Origin: Actinomyces radicidentis | Lineage (GTDB): Bacteria > Actinomycetota > Actinomycetes > Actinomycetales > Actinomycetaceae | NCBI RefSeq assembly: GCF_001553565.1 | Contig: NZ_CP014228.1 | Location: forward strand, 2,232,001-2,296,000 | Length of the DNA: 64,000 bases | Direction: 5' to 3' | Part shown: positions 44,886-53,717 of the stretch, in pieces | Numbering within the stretch: position 1 is the stretch's first letter | Layout: each line of letters begins with the position of its first letter | Made by a program: the position numbers and the translations under genes | Notes under the pieces: model-generated | What the model was told of the DNA's origin: nothing | Seen by the model: only the letters and a program-made list of their open reading frames with translations | Databases searched by the model: none

Positions 44886-44935
44886 GCGACGGGGCCGGCG
44901 GGACGGCGGGGGAGCCGTCCCACCGGCCCCGTCGC
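44886..44935 (-). terminator. large hairpin between the malE- and malF-type genes
   Basis: A 22-bp stem with one C-A mismatch (44886-44907 with 44914-44935) and a 6-nt loop lies 9 nt after the binding-protein stop. As in the other sugar operon it sits directly behind the binding-protein gene and probably keeps that transcript segment abundant. Confidence 0.7.
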
Positions 44936-44943
44936 GGCTGGCG

Positions 44944-46233
44944 TCAGGCGCCGATGGCCTGCTTGATGGCGTCGCCGGCCGAGGTCATCGTGGAGTCGGC
45001 CTCGGCCCCCTTGATGATGTTCGCCTCGGCCTTGCCGAGCGGCGTCCAGACCTCCGCCATCTCCGGGATGGAGGGCATCGGGTCGGCGTTGTCGGCGGCG
45101 AGCTCGGAGAAGGTCACCATGTTCGGGTAGTCGGCCTTGAGCTCGTCGGCGAGGTCCGTCTGGACCGGCGGGAGCTGGTTGATGTCGAACATGGCCTTGG
45201 TGATCGTCGTGTCCTTGATGACGTCGGCGACGAAGGTCTGGGCGAAGGCGGCGTTCTTGCCCTGGGAGGCGATGTAGAAGCCGTTGACGCCGGCGAAGGG
45301 GCGGGCGTCGTCCATGCCGTCGAAGCCGGGGATCTTGACGAGGGCGTAGTCGATGCCGGCCTTCTCGATGTCGGAGATGGCCCAGGGGCCCGAGATGAGG
45401 TAGGGGGCCTTGCCGTCGGTGAAGAGGGAGATCGCGTTGTCGCCGGTGATGGAGGTCTTGAGGACGCCCTCCGAGCCGAGCTCGGCCATCTTCTCAGCGG
45501 CCTTGAGGGAGCCCTCGGCGCCGACGCCGCAGTCCTTGGCGTTGAGCGAGCCGTCGGAGTCCTTGCCGAAGAGGTAGCCGCCCGCGGAGGTGTAGATGGG
45601 CTCCATGTGGTAGGCGTCGCCGGCCTCGCCGACGGGGAGGGAGAGGATGGCCTCGGTGCCTGCGGCCTTGCCGGCCTCGACGAGCTTCTCGATGGTGGCA
45701 GGCTCCGCGTCCTGGGTGAGCTTCTTGTTCACGAAGAGGCCGAGGGTCTCGACGGAGTAGGGGACGCCGTAGTACTGGCCGTCGTAGGTCATGGCGTTGA
45801 GGGCGACCTTGGAGAGGTTCGACTTGGTGTCGTCGGCGATGGTGACGGGCGAGATGGCACCGTTCTGGACGAGGTTGCCGAGCCAGTCGTGGGCGCCGAC
45901 GACGACGTCCGGGCCGTTGCCGGCCTGGTTGGCGGTGACGAAGGTGGACTGGAGCTCGTTGGCGACGGTCTGGACCGCGACGGTGATGCCCTGGGAGTCG
46001 CCCCACTTCTGGGCGGCGTCCTTGAGGGAGTCGGACTTCTTCTCGTCGGCCCAGATGACGAGGTCGGCGTTGGCGTCGCGGGCAACGGCCGTCGACGAGG
46101 CGTCGCCGGAGGCGGCCGAGGCGCCGTCAGTGGCGGACGAGGTGCTGGAACCGTCCGAGCCGCAGGCCGCGGCGGCGGCGAGGGTGGTGGCGATGGCGGT
46201 CATGGACAGGAAAGACCGGCGGTTGAGAGTCAC
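44944..46233 (-). CDS. maltose/maltodextrin-binding lipoprotein
   Basis: A protein of 429 aa. The N-terminus has TLNRRSFLSMTAIATTLAAA, a twin-arginine signal pattern, and the lipobox AAAC with the lipidated Cys near residue 25. A Ser/Thr/Ala-rich linker precedes a MalE-like domain (ADLVIWADEKKSDSLKDAAQ, VPYSVETLGLFVNKKL, SLPVGEAGDAYHMEPIYTSA). The start is GTG 46233 with AAGGAG 7 nt upstream; the ORF can be extended to 46323 but that reaches through the promoter. It captures maltodextrins for the MalF/MalG channel. Confidence 0.93.
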   Translation of the reverse strand: MTLNRRSFLSMTAIATTLAAAAACGSDGSSTSSATDGASAASGDASSTAVARDANADLVIWADEKKSDSLKDAAQKWGDSQGITVAVQTVANELQSTFVTANQAGNGPDVVVGAHDWLGNLVQNGAISPVTIADDTKSNLSKVALNAMTYDGQYYGVPYSVETLGLFVNKKLTQDAEPATIEKLVEAGKAAGTEAILSLPVGEAGDAYHMEPIYTSAGGYLFGKDSDGSLNAKDCGVGAEGSLKAAEKMAELGSEGVLKTSITGDNAISLFTDGKAPYLISGPWAISDIEKAGIDYALVKIPGFDGMDDARPFAGVNGFYIASQGKNAAFAQTFVADVIKDTTITKAMFDINQLPPVQTDLADELKADYPNMVTFSELAADNADPMPSIPEMAEVWTPLGKAEANIIKGAEADSTMTSAGDAIKQAIGA

Positions 46234-46279
46234 CGTGATTCTCCTTCGAATCGAGGGGGTCGTCATGGGGGTGGACCCG

Positions 46280-46338
46280 TTGCACGAACGAATGTAACCG
46301 CGGCATGAAAGGTTTGCAAGCACTTGGTGTACGTTGCA
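46280..46338 (-). promoter_or_regulatory. malE promoter with TTGCA boxes
   Basis: On the minus strand -35 TTGCAA (46319-46314) and -10 TACATT (46296-46291) are 17 bp apart, the best -35/-10 pair in the window. TTGCA boxes occur at 46280-46284, 46314-46318 and 46334-46338 (plus-strand reading), flanking and overlapping the promoter. They are candidates for the LacI-type regulator's site. Confidence 0.6.
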
Positions 46339-46413
46339 GTGAGGTGAGGCAGGCCACCGTCTCAGGAGGGTGAGAGAAGAGCGCTCGAGCGCGCCTTGGA
46401 TGGGGGCGGCCGG

Positions 46414-47640
46414 TCAGCGCACGGGCTCGGCGACGAGCCACGTCGTCGTCGAGGGCGGAACGAGGAGACGGCCCTCGGACTGCTCGAGCGTGCGCGAGGC
46501 GAGGATGATCTCCGCGCCCTCGGGGAGCGCGATGGGCGCGTCGGTCGTGTTGACCAGGACGAGCACGTCGCGGGTCAGCAGCGTGAGCGCGCCTCGCGGG
46601 CACCACTCCATGCCCTCGACGAAGGCGAGCGGTGCCGTCGAGAGCGCGTGCTCCCGGCGCTGGAGGGTCGCGTGGCGGACGGTCGCCAGCGGCGAGCCGA
46701 ACTCGGAGCCCTGGCTGTGCGCGAGCGTGTTGACCGCCTGCGCGAGCTCGGTGGGGGAGTCGGGCTTGTCCGTGTCCAGGAGCCCGACCTCGTCGCCCTG
46801 GCGCAGGTACACCGATCCGGGCAGCGCGAGGACGAGGGCCTGGAGCGCGAGCGCGCGGCGGAGCCGCTCGTCGGCGTCGGTCTCGAACCAGCGGCGGCCG
46901 TCGCCCGGGTCGTGCTCGTCGTCGAGGTGGTACTCGGGCAGGTAGCGCCAGACCGGCACCGCGCCGAAGCGGTCGTGCTCCTCCAGGGAGCGGCTGATGT
47001 GGCGGGTGAGCGACTCACGGTCCCAGCGCGAGAGCATGAGGGAGTCGTCGCGCAGGTGGTGGAGCCAGTCGTCCTGGAGGTGGTGGCGCAGCGCGTCCGG
47101 GTAGTCCGCGGACACGTCCGCGCCGATGATGCCGTCGTCGACGTACTCGGCGACGAGGCCATGGAGGATGGCGAAGTACTCGCTGAGGCGGTCGAGGTCC
47201 GTCTCGCGGGCGACCTCCGGCGGCACGATGAAGCCGAGGTCGACCCCGTCCGCGCCGGAGGCGAGGAAGGTCTCGGAGCGCTCGAGGATGCCCTCTCCCT
47301 CCGCCTCGTGGCCCGCGGTGATCGCGTGGTGCTCGAGCGTCCGGGCGCCGGTGACCGGGTCCAGGGCGCCGGAGACGCGCACGAGGACGCGCAGGCCCTT
47401 CGCGTGCGCCTCGTCGATGAAGGAGCGCAGGGCGTCGACGTCGTGGACGGCGTCGAGGAGCGCGGGGCGCAGGACCACCGAGCCGAGGCCGAGGGACAGG
47501 ACGTGGTCGATGAGACCGTGGGAGGCGTCGAGCTCGACGCGGCCCATGCGCGTGGACCCGACCTCGTAGACGAGGCCCTCGCGCCACCACTCGAGGGGGC
47601 CGTTGTAGGGGCGGTGCACGAGAGTCGTCGCGGTGGTCAC
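46414..47640 (-). CDS. degenerate GH13 (alpha-amylase-like) protein, probably non-catalytic
   Basis: A protein of 408 aa. It opens like an alpha-glucosidase (WWREGLVYEVGSTRMGRVEL) and follows the barrel plan, but the catalytic motifs are altered: the G-x-R-x-D strand reads GADGVDLGFIVPPEVARETD near residue 128, the acid/base Glu strand reads IIGADVSADY, and the final H-D pair is replaced by VPVWRYLPEYHLDD. The C-terminal beta domain (GALTLLTRDVLVLVNTT) is kept. It is shorter than active family members. It may bind maltodextrin or regulate rather than hydrolyse. GTG 47640 follows AAGGGAG. It lies upstream of the malE promoter on the same strand. Confidence 0.65.
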   Translation of the reverse strand: MTTATTLVHRPYNGPLEWWREGLVYEVGSTRMGRVELDASHGLIDHVLSLGLGSVVLRPALLDAVHDVDALRSFIDEAHAKGLRVLVRVSGALDPVTGARTLEHHAITAGHEAEGEGILERSETFLASGADGVDLGFIVPPEVARETDLDRLSEYFAILHGLVAEYVDDGIIGADVSADYPDALRHHLQDDWLHHLRDDSLMLSRWDRESLTRHISRSLEEHDRFGAVPVWRYLPEYHLDDEHDPGDGRRWFETDADERLRRALALQALVLALPGSVYLRQGDEVGLLDTDKPDSPTELAQAVNTLAHSQGSEFGSPLATVRHATLQRREHALSTAPLAFVEGMEWCPRGALTLLTRDVLVLVNTTDAPIALPEGAEIILASRTLEQSEGRLLVPPSTTTWLVAEPVR

Positions 47641-47756
47641 GGCATCGGCTCCCTTCCACCGGGCTGGGCCCGGGTCCTGCGGCCCTGCGAGCCACGGGCC
47701 GATCGCCCGCGCGCCCGCCTGGCGTCTTGCCGAGCCATCTTAACCCGGCGCTGCGA

Positions 47757-47768
47757 TACCTTGGGCCC
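47757..47768 (+). promoter_or_regulatory. leaderless -10 element for dgt
   Basis: TACCTT (47757-47762) is followed by 6 nt and ATG 47769; no Shine-Dalgarno. Confidence 0.6.
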
Positions 47769-49136
47769 ATGTCCACCAGCCACGAGAGCGCTACGGTCTC
47801 CGCCCCCGGAACGGCCCGCTCCGCCGCGGCCGGCGTCGACGGCGAGGAGGTCCTCGACCGCGAGGCCGCCGTCGACCTCCTCGGTTACTCGGCGCGCGAC
47901 GTCGAGCGCTTCGTGCCCGAGGTCGGCAAGAGCTCGCGGCGCACCCCCTTCGAGCGCGACCGGGCGCGCGTCCTCTACTCCTCGGCGCTGCGGCGCCTCG
48001 GGGCCAAGACCCAGGTGCTGGGCCCCTCCTCGGACGACTTCGTGCGCACCCGCCTCACGCACTCCCTGGAGGTCGCCCAGGTGGGGCGCGCCCTCGGTCA
48101 GGCCCTGGGCTGCGATCCGGACGTCACCGACACCGCCTGCCTCTCCCACGACCTCGGCCACCCGCCCTACGGGCACAACGGCGAGAAGGCCCTCGACATC
48201 GTCGCCGCGGACATCGGCGGCTTCGAGGGCAACGCCCAGACCCTCCGTCTCGTCACCCGCCTCGAGCCCAAGGTGCTGGGCGCCGACGGGCGCAGCGTCG
48301 GCCTCAACCTCACTCGCGCCAGCCTCGACGCCGTCGCCAAGTACCCCTGGGCCAAGGGCGAGGGGCCCGGCGGACCGACGGGCAAGAGCGCCCGCAAGTA
48401 CTGCTGCTACGACGACGACCGCGAGGTCTTTGAGTGGATGCGCGCCGGCGCCCCCGTCGGCCGCCGCTGCCTCGAGGCCCAGGTCATGGACTTCTCCGAC
48501 GACGTCGGCTACTCCGTCCACGACGTCGAGGACGCCGTCGCCCTGCGCCGGATGGACCCAGTGCGCCTCGACTCCGACGGGGAGGTCGAGGCCATCCTCG
48601 ACTCCACCCTCGGCTGGTACGGCGGCGACCTGAGCCGCGACGAGCTCGGCGCCGCCTGGGAGCGCCTGCGCCGCCAGCCCGCCTGGCTCACCTCCTACGA
48701 CGGCGGTATGGCGGCCGCGGCCGGCCTCAAGGACCTCACGAGCGGGCTCATCGGCCGCTTCGTCTCCTCGGTGGCCACCGCCACCCGAGAGGTCTTCGGC
48801 GACGGGCCGCTCACCCGCTACGAGGCGGACCTCGTCATCCCCGAGGAGACGGCCAGCGAGATCCTCGTGCTCAAGGGCGCCGCCGTGCACTACGTCATGG
48901 CCCCGCGCGAGCACGAGCCGGTCTACCTGCGCCAGCGCACCCTCATCTTCGACCTGGCCGACGCGCTCCTCGAGTCCGGCGACGCCCACCTCGAGCCCGT
49001 CTTCGCGCAGGCCTGGCGCGACGCCGCCGACGACGCCGGCCGCAAGCGCGCCGTCGTCGACCAGATCGCCTCCCTCACGGACACCTCTGCCTCCGCCTGG
49101 CACGCGCGCCTGTGCGGCATGTTCTCCTCGCTCTGA
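47769..49136 (+). CDS. dgt: deoxyguanosinetriphosphate triphosphohydrolase (HD domain)
   Basis: A protein of 455 aa. RTRLTHSLEVAQVGRALG near residue 96 provides the first His, ACLSHDLGHPPYGHNGEKAL near 125 the HD pair, and DFSDDVGYSVHDVEDAV near 240 the last metal Asp. The enzyme releases triphosphate from dNTPs, mainly dGTP in E. coli. The start is ATG 47769; an in-frame ATG at 47727 would lie upstream of the -10. It is followed 87 bp later by dnaG on the same strand, a common actinobacterial neighbourhood. Confidence 0.92.
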   Translation: MSTSHESATVSAPGTARSAAAGVDGEEVLDREAAVDLLGYSARDVERFVPEVGKSSRRTPFERDRARVLYSSALRRLGAKTQVLGPSSDDFVRTRLTHSLEVAQVGRALGQALGCDPDVTDTACLSHDLGHPPYGHNGEKALDIVAADIGGFEGNAQTLRLVTRLEPKVLGADGRSVGLNLTRASLDAVAKYPWAKGEGPGGPTGKSARKYCCYDDDREVFEWMRAGAPVGRRCLEAQVMDFSDDVGYSVHDVEDAVALRRMDPVRLDSDGEVEAILDSTLGWYGGDLSRDELGAAWERLRRQPAWLTSYDGGMAAAAGLKDLTSGLIGRFVSSVATATREVFGDGPLTRYEADLVIPEETASEILVLKGAAVHYVMAPREHEPVYLRQRTLIFDLADALLESGDAHLEPVFAQAWRDAADDAGRKRAVVDQIASLTDTSASAWHARLCGMFSSL

Positions 49137-49211
49137 GCCGCTGCACCGGTCCGGGGTCGTACCCGCAGCGCTCTGGGTGAAGGGGCGTCCGTTCTCGACG
49201 TGGGCCGCGCT

Positions 49212-49223
49212 TAGGATGCAGCC
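49212..49223 (+). promoter_or_regulatory. leaderless -10 element for dnaG
   Basis: TAGGAT (49212-49217) ends 6 nt before ATG 49224; no Shine-Dalgarno lies between. Confidence 0.6.
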
Positions 49224-51254
49224 ATGGCGGGACTGATCAAGCGCGAGGACATCGAGGCGGTGCGCGATCGCGCCAAGATCGAGGACGTCGTCGGCGAGCA
49301 CGTCACGCTCAAGAGCGGCGGCGTCGGCTCCATGAAGGGTCTGTGCCCCTTCCACGACGAGAAGACCCCCTCCTTCCACGTGCGCCCCCAGCTGGGCCTG
49401 TGGCACTGCTTCGGCTGCGGCGAGGGCGGCGACGTCATCTCCTTCGTCCAGAAGATCAACTCCTTGTCCTTCACCGAGGCCGTCGAGTACCTCGCCGGGC
49501 GCGTCGGCGTCCAGCTCCACTACGAGGAGGGCTCGGGCACGGTCCGCCGCGGCCTCGAGCCCGGCACCCGCCAGCGCCTCCTCGACGCCAACCGCCTCGC
49601 CCAGGAGTGGTTCACCCAGCAGCTCGCGACCCCGGCCGCCCAGGCCGCCCGCGACTTCCTCACGGGGCGCGGCTTCGACCGCCGCGCCGCCGACCACTTC
49701 GGCTGCGGCTACGCGCCCGCCGGCTGGGACAACCTCGCGGGCCACCTGCGCTCCAACGGCTACACCGAGCGCGAGCTCGTCGAGTCCGGCCTGTGCTCCC
49801 AGGGCGGCCAGAACGGCTCCCGCGTCTACGACCGCTTCCGGGACCGCCTCATCTGGCCCATCCGCGACGTCACCGGCGCCACCGTCGGCTTCGGTGCCCG
49901 GCGCCTGTCCGAGGAGGACAAGGGGCCCAAGTACCTCAACACCCCCGAGACCGCGATCTACCACAAGGCACAGGTCCTCTACGGCCTCGACCTCGCCAAG
50001 AAGGACATCGCCCGGACGAGCTCGATCGTCGTCGTCGAGGGCTACACCGACGTCATGGCGGCCCACCTCTCCGGCGTCACCACCGCGGTGGCCACCTGCG
50101 GCACCGCCTTCGGCGAGGAGCACGTCAAGATCGTGCGCCGCCTCCTCGGCGACGCTGCCGACCCCTCCGCCGGCGTCATCGCCGGGAACCGCGCCCGCGG
50201 GGGAGAGGTCGTCTTCACCTTCGACGGCGACGCCGCCGGCCAGAAGGCGGCCCTGCGCGCCTACGGCGAGGACCAGCACTTCGCCGCCCAGACCTTCGTC
50301 GCCGTCGACCCCCACGGGATGGACCCCTGCGACCTGCGGATGGCCGAGGGCAACGACGCGATCCCGCGCCTGCTCTCGCGGCGCGTCCCGCTCTTCGAGT
50401 TCGTCATCCGCACCTCGCTCGCCCACCTCGACCTCGACACCGCCGAGGGGCGGGTGCGCGGGCTGCGCGCCGCCGCCCCCGTCGTCGCCGGCATTCGGGA
50501 CCGGGCCCTGCGGCGCGAGTACACGCGGCGCCTGGCCGGCTGGATCGGCCTGCCGGAGACCGAGGCCGTCGGCGCCGTGCGCGCCGCCGAGCGCCGCGGC
50601 ATCCGTCCGGGCCTTGCCGATGAGCCCTACGGCGACCCCTACGAGGATGAGGGCGCGCCGGACGCCCCCGGCGCCGCCGCCGGCCCGGGTCTGCCGCCCG
50701 TGACCGACCCCGTGGCGCGGCTCGAGCGCCAGGCCCTCGAGGTCCTCGTCCAGATGCCCGTCGTCGCCGCCTCGGAGGGCGCCGACGACCTCGACCCCGC
50801 CGCCTTCACCCAGCCGATCCACCGCGCCGTCTTCGAGGCCATCGAGGCCGCCGGGGGAGCCGCGGAGGTGCCGGGCCTCGTCGAGCGGGCGCAGGCCGCG
50901 GGCATCGCGCGCGCCGAGGCCACGCAGCGCGCCACCATCCACTGGATCGAGGAGGTGCGCGCCGGCGCCATCGGGCCCGTGAGCGCCGCCGTCACCGAGC
51001 TCGCCGTCGCCCCGCTGCCCCTGCCGACGCCGCGCGGCAAGGCCGCCGAGTCCGGTCAGCCGGACCCCGAGGCGGCGCGCCGCTACGCCTCCGGCGTCCT
51101 GCGAGCACTGGCGCGCACCGGCGTCAACCGCCGCCTCGCCGAGCTGCGCGCCCGGCACCGCCGCATGAGCCGGGACGACGAGGGCTACCGCGAGCTCTTC
51201 GAGGAGATTGTGGGTCTGGAGAACCGCCGCCAGCAGATGGCCCGCGAGGGCTGA
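49224..51254 (+). CDS. dnaG: DNA primase
   Basis: A protein of 676 aa. The N-terminal CHC2 zinc domain is intact: [14 protein letters not shown] near residue 40 and [18 protein letters not shown] near 60. The Toprim-containing catalytic core has [17 protein letters not shown] near 271 and [20 protein letters not shown] near 330. An insertion around residues 312-328 ([20 protein letters not shown]) widens the Toprim region, as in other actinobacteria. The C-terminal helical region ends with a short DnaB-interacting segment. ATG 49224 appears leaderless. Confidence 0.96.
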   Translation: MAGLIKREDIEAVRDRAKIEDVVGEHVTLKSGGVGSMKGLCPFHDEKTPSFHVRPQLGLWHCFGCGEGGDVISFVQKINSLSFTEAVEYLAGRVGVQLHYEEGSGTVRRGLEPGTRQRLLDANRLAQEWFTQQLATPAAQAARDFLTGRGFDRRAADHFGCGYAPAGWDNLAGHLRSNGYTERELVESGLCSQGGQNGSRVYDRFRDRLIWPIRDVTGATVGFGARRLSEEDKGPKYLNTPETAIYHKAQVLYGLDLAKKDIARTSSIVVVEGYTDVMAAHLSGVTTAVATCGTAFGEEHVKIVRRLLGDAADPSAGVIAGNRARGGEVVFTFDGDAAGQKAALRAYGEDQHFAAQTFVAVDPHGMDPCDLRMAEGNDAIPRLLSRRVPLFEFVIRTSLAHLDLDTAEGRVRGLRAAAPVVAGIRDRALRREYTRRLAGWIGLPETEAVGAVRAAERRGIRPGLADEPYGDPYEDEGAPDAPGAAAGPGLPPVTDPVARLERQALEVLVQMPVVAASEGADDLDPAAFTQPIHRAVFEAIEAAGGAAEVPGLVERAQAAGIARAEATQRATIHWIEEVRAGAIGPVSAAVTELAVAPLPLPTPRGKAAESGQPDPEAARRYASGVLRALARTGVNRRLAELRARHRRMSRDDEGYRELFEEIVGLENRRQQMAREG

Positions 51255-51421
51255 GAGCGCGACGATCCGGCCGGGCGGCGCCGTGGCACCGGGACGCCCG
51301 CGATTGTCCACCGGTGCGCCGCCGGGCCCGCCGGCCGGCTGCCCCGGCGGACGGCGCTGCCTGAGCCGCCTGAGTCGCTCGCGGCGCCCGCCACGGGCCC
51401 GAGACGCGACACGAGCACGAC

Positions 51422-51453
51422 GAAGCCCCCGGACCCTGAGGTCCGGGGGCTTC
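51422..51453. terminator. terminator between dnaG and tRNA-Asn
   Basis: A perfect 14-bp stem GAAGCCCCCGGACC (51422-51435) with 51440-51453, loop CTGA. It ends 2 nt from the tRNA CCA end on the minus strand and can also serve dnaG. The remaining 167 bp between dnaG and this hairpin hold nothing I can name. Confidence 0.8.
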
Positions 51454-51455
51454 CG

Positions 51456-51530
<75 letters not shown>

Positions 51531-51622
51531 ATCGCGCTCGGCGCGGGTAGAACCTTAGCAAGGTCCTCGCGCCGCCGTCGAATCGTCGCCCGCCGCGTCG
51601 CGACGGGGATGACGCCGAAAGG

Positions 51623-52255
51623 TCAGCGTGTGGGCAGCCCCACACCGTCGCTCACGCGGCGCACGAGCCCGGCGAGCACCGCCCGGTCCTCCTCGGTGCC
51701 GACCTCGGAGGCGTCCGGGTCCGTCACCGTGTACAGGGCGCCCTCCGGGTCGCGGCGGACGCTCGCCGTCGCCCGCCGGCCGGACGGGAGGATCCCGCAG
51801 ACGTGGTGGACGATGGCCCCGTCGACCCCGTGACGCAGGGCGCGGGCGAAGGGCTCCTCGGCGACCTCGTGGGCGCGGTTCGAGCCGTCGGACTCGATGT
51901 AGCGGAGCGACCGCGGGATCGTGAGGAGCAGCTCCTCGTCTCCCGCGGGGCGCACCGCGGGGTCCCGGCGCAGGAGCCCGAGCGTGAAGACGCGCGCGTC
52001 CTGGTCCCAGGAGCCGCGGGAGACCTCGTCCCAGCCGAGGACGTCCTCGACGCCGTCGGCGCCCAGGAGGACGAGGCGGTGCGGTCCGGCGACCGCCCAG
52101 CGCGAGCCGTCCTCCTCCACCGGGACCGCGCCGAGCGGGCGCTCCCCGTCGGGCAGGAGGGCCGCCATCGGCGGCGGCAGCTCGGCGTCGGGGGTGCTCC
52201 GACGCCGTGAGGATCCGGGGACGAGACGCGCGAGGCGCCGTGAGAACGAGGGCAT
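51623..52255 (-). CDS. conserved hypothetical protein (210 aa)
   Basis: Family not recognised by name. After a basic tip ([17 protein letters not shown]) the protein is soluble and compact: [20 protein letters not shown] near residue 52, [20 protein letters not shown] near 73, [18 protein letters not shown] near 108, and [20 protein letters not shown] near 150. The pattern of a beta-rich first half and an RYIESD helix is one I associate with small actinobacterial proteins of unknown role. ATG 52255 has TACCCT 6 nt upstream on the minus strand (leaderless). It is divergent from def with 60 bp between starts. Confidence 0.7.
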   Translation of the reverse strand: MPSFSRRLARLVPGSSRRRSTPDAELPPPMAALLPDGERPLGAVPVEEDGSRWAVAGPHRLVLLGADGVEDVLGWDEVSRGSWDQDARVFTLGLLRRDPAVRPAGDEELLLTIPRSLRYIESDGSNRAHEVAEEPFARALRHGVDGAIVHHVCGILPSGRRATASVRRDPEGALYTVTDPDASEVGTEEDRAVLAGLVRRVSDGVGLPTR

Positions 52256-52315
52256 GGCCGCAGGGTAGCCGCCCTGGCGGCGAGCCTGTCAGTACGGACG
52301 TGCGAGGATGAGCCC
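52256..52315. promoter_or_regulatory. divergent leaderless promoters (51623-52255 gene / def)
   Basis: Minus strand: TACCCT (52267-52262) is 6 nt before ATG 52255. Plus strand: GAGGAT (52304-52309), a weaker -10, is 6 nt before ATG 52316. Neither gene has a Shine-Dalgarno in the spacer. Confidence 0.5.
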
Positions 52316-52807
52316 ATGGCAATCCGCGACATCCGCATCATCGGCGACCCGATCCTGCGCACCGAGTGCGAGTGGATCACCGACATCGACGACTCCGTCA
52401 AGGCTCTCGTCGAGGACCTCCTCGAGACGGTGGACGACGACGGTCGCGCCGGCCTCGCGGCCAACCAGATCGGCGTCGGCCTGCGCGCCTTCTCCTGGAA
52501 CATCGACGGGGAGATCGGATACATCCTCAACCCGCGCCTCGAGGACCTCGACTGGGACGAGTACCAGGACGGCGACGAGGGCTGCCTGTCCGTCCCCGGC
52601 CTCTTCTTCCCGACGAAGCGCGCCTGGTACGCCCGCGCCCGCGGGATCGACCTGGACGGCAAGGAGGTCGTCGTCGAGGGCGAGGAGCTCATGGGCCGCT
52701 GCATCCAGCACGAGTGCGACCACCTCGAGGGTCACCTCTACCTGGATCGCCTCGAGCGCAAGGTTCGCGCCAAGGCCATGAAGGCACTGCGGGCCCAGGG
52801 GCTGTGA
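52316..52807 (+). CDS. def: peptide deformylase
   Basis: A protein of 163 aa. Motif 1 [10 protein letters not shown] is near residue 46 (family GxGLAAxQ), motif 2 DEGCLSVPG near 86 with the metal Cys, and motif 3 [12 protein letters not shown] near 131 with the two metal His and catalytic Glu. It removes the N-formyl group from nascent proteins. Motif 1 begins [10 protein letters not shown] where many have GVGLAAPQ, an N-for-P variant also seen in other actinobacteria. ATG 52316 may be leaderless. A terminator-like hairpin follows. Confidence 0.95.
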   Translation: MAIRDIRIIGDPILRTECEWITDIDDSVKALVEDLLETVDDDGRAGLAANQIGVGLRAFSWNIDGEIGYILNPRLEDLDWDEYQDGDEGCLSVPGLFFPTKRAWYARARGIDLDGKEVVVEGEELMGRCIQHECDHLEGHLYLDRLERKVRAKAMKALRAQGL

Positions 52808-52817
52808 GTCCCGCGGT

Positions 52818-52838
52818 ACCGCCCCGCTGAGGGGCGGT
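52818..52838 (+). terminator. short hairpin after def
   Basis: ACCGCCCC (52818-52825) pairs perfectly with 52831-52838 around GCTGA, 10 nt after the stop. Confidence 0.55.
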
Positions 52839-53055
52839 GTCCACGGGGCGGCACCCGGTTCCGGCCGCCGCCCGGGGACCGGACCCGAGTCCGTTCCCGC
52901 CGCTCCGGACGGTGCGCCCACCGGCGCGCCGTCTGGACCATCCCGGGGACGGGTGCGACCATGTCCCCGCACGCCGCGTGCGTCACGTGACAGCCCGGTA
53001 CGAGTCGAGACCGTTGGGGAAGACGAATCTCGAACCGACCAGGAGGCGATTCATC

Positions 53056-53556
53056 GTGAACGGTGCCTACACCCGCGGTGTCCTTTTCGTGCACTCCGCG
53101 CCCCGCGCCCTGTGCCCGCACATCGAGTGGGCCGCCGCCGAGGTGCTGGGCAGCCGTGTCCACCTCGACTGGACCGAGCAGCCCGCCGCCCCGGGGATGA
53201 TGCGCGCCGAGACCAGCTGGGTCGGTCCCGTCGGGACCGGCGCCATGCTCACCTCCGCCCTGCGCGGGTGGGCCAACCTGCGCTACGAGGTCACCGAGGA
53301 GGCCTCCGCCGGCTCCGACGGCGGGCGCTGGTCCCACACGCCCGACCTCGGGATCTTCCACGCCCAGACCGACGTCCACGGGAACGTCGTCGTCCCCGAG
53401 GACCGCATCCGCGCCGCCCTGCTCCACGCGAGTGAGCCGGTCGTCATGCGCCGCGAGCTCGACCTCGCACTAGGCCAGGCCTGGGACGACGAGCTCGAGC
53501 CCTTCCGCTACGCCGGCGCCGGCGCCCCCGTGCGCTGGCTCCACCGCGTGGGCTGA
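53056..53556 (+). CDS. DUF3145 family protein
   Basis: A protein of 166 aa, very close to the actinobacterial DUF3145 family: TRGVLFVHSAPRALCPHIEW at residue 6, LDWTEQPAAPGMMRAETSWV near 36, TDVHGNVVVPEDRIRAAL near 108, and a C-terminus FRYAGAGAPVRWLHRVG. No function is established. GTG 53056 has a perfect AGGAGG 9 nt upstream, unlike the leaderless genes around it. The upstream region (52839-53055) holds the palindrome GTCACGTGAC at 52982-52991 and no other feature I can support. Confidence 0.9.
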   Translation: MNGAYTRGVLFVHSAPRALCPHIEWAAAEVLGSRVHLDWTEQPAAPGMMRAETSWVGPVGTGAMLTSALRGWANLRYEVTEEASAGSDGGRWSHTPDLGIFHAQTDVHGNVVVPEDRIRAALLHASEPVVMRRELDLALGQAWDDELEPFRYAGAGAPVRWLHRVG

Positions 53557-53600
53557 GTGCCCTCCCGCCGCACCGCCCCTCCGGTCCGATCGTCACGAGT

Positions 53601-53626
53601 GGGGCCGCACCCGCGGGTGCGGCCCC
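53601..53626 (+). terminator. terminator after the DUF3145 gene
   Basis: GGGGCCGCACC pairs with GGTGCGGCCCC around CGCG. The stem is shared almost exactly with the terminator at 54318-54356. Confidence 0.65.
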
Positions 53627-53717
53627 GCTCGTCGCGTCACCGGCGCCCGGGCCGGAATATCCGCCCGCCCCGAGCCGTTGCCCCCGTGACAGCACCACCT
53701 GAGGAAAGGCAGTACCC

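Noticed and set aside
40290-44966. 1558-aa open frame on the + strand opposite the maltose genes
   Set aside because: It is antisense to four clear genes and has the Gly/Asp/Val-rich composition that arises opposite GC-rich coding DNA; it shows no domain.
46381-46392. Perfect palindrome GCGCTCGAGCGC upstream of malE as operator
   Set aside because: It lies about 60 bp upstream of the -35 box, only 21 nt past the stop of the preceding gene, and is all but expected by chance in this GC-rich DNA.
47637-51311. 1224-aa minus-strand open frame opposite dgt and dnaG
   Set aside because: Same antisense effect: the real proteins are unmistakable on the + strand.
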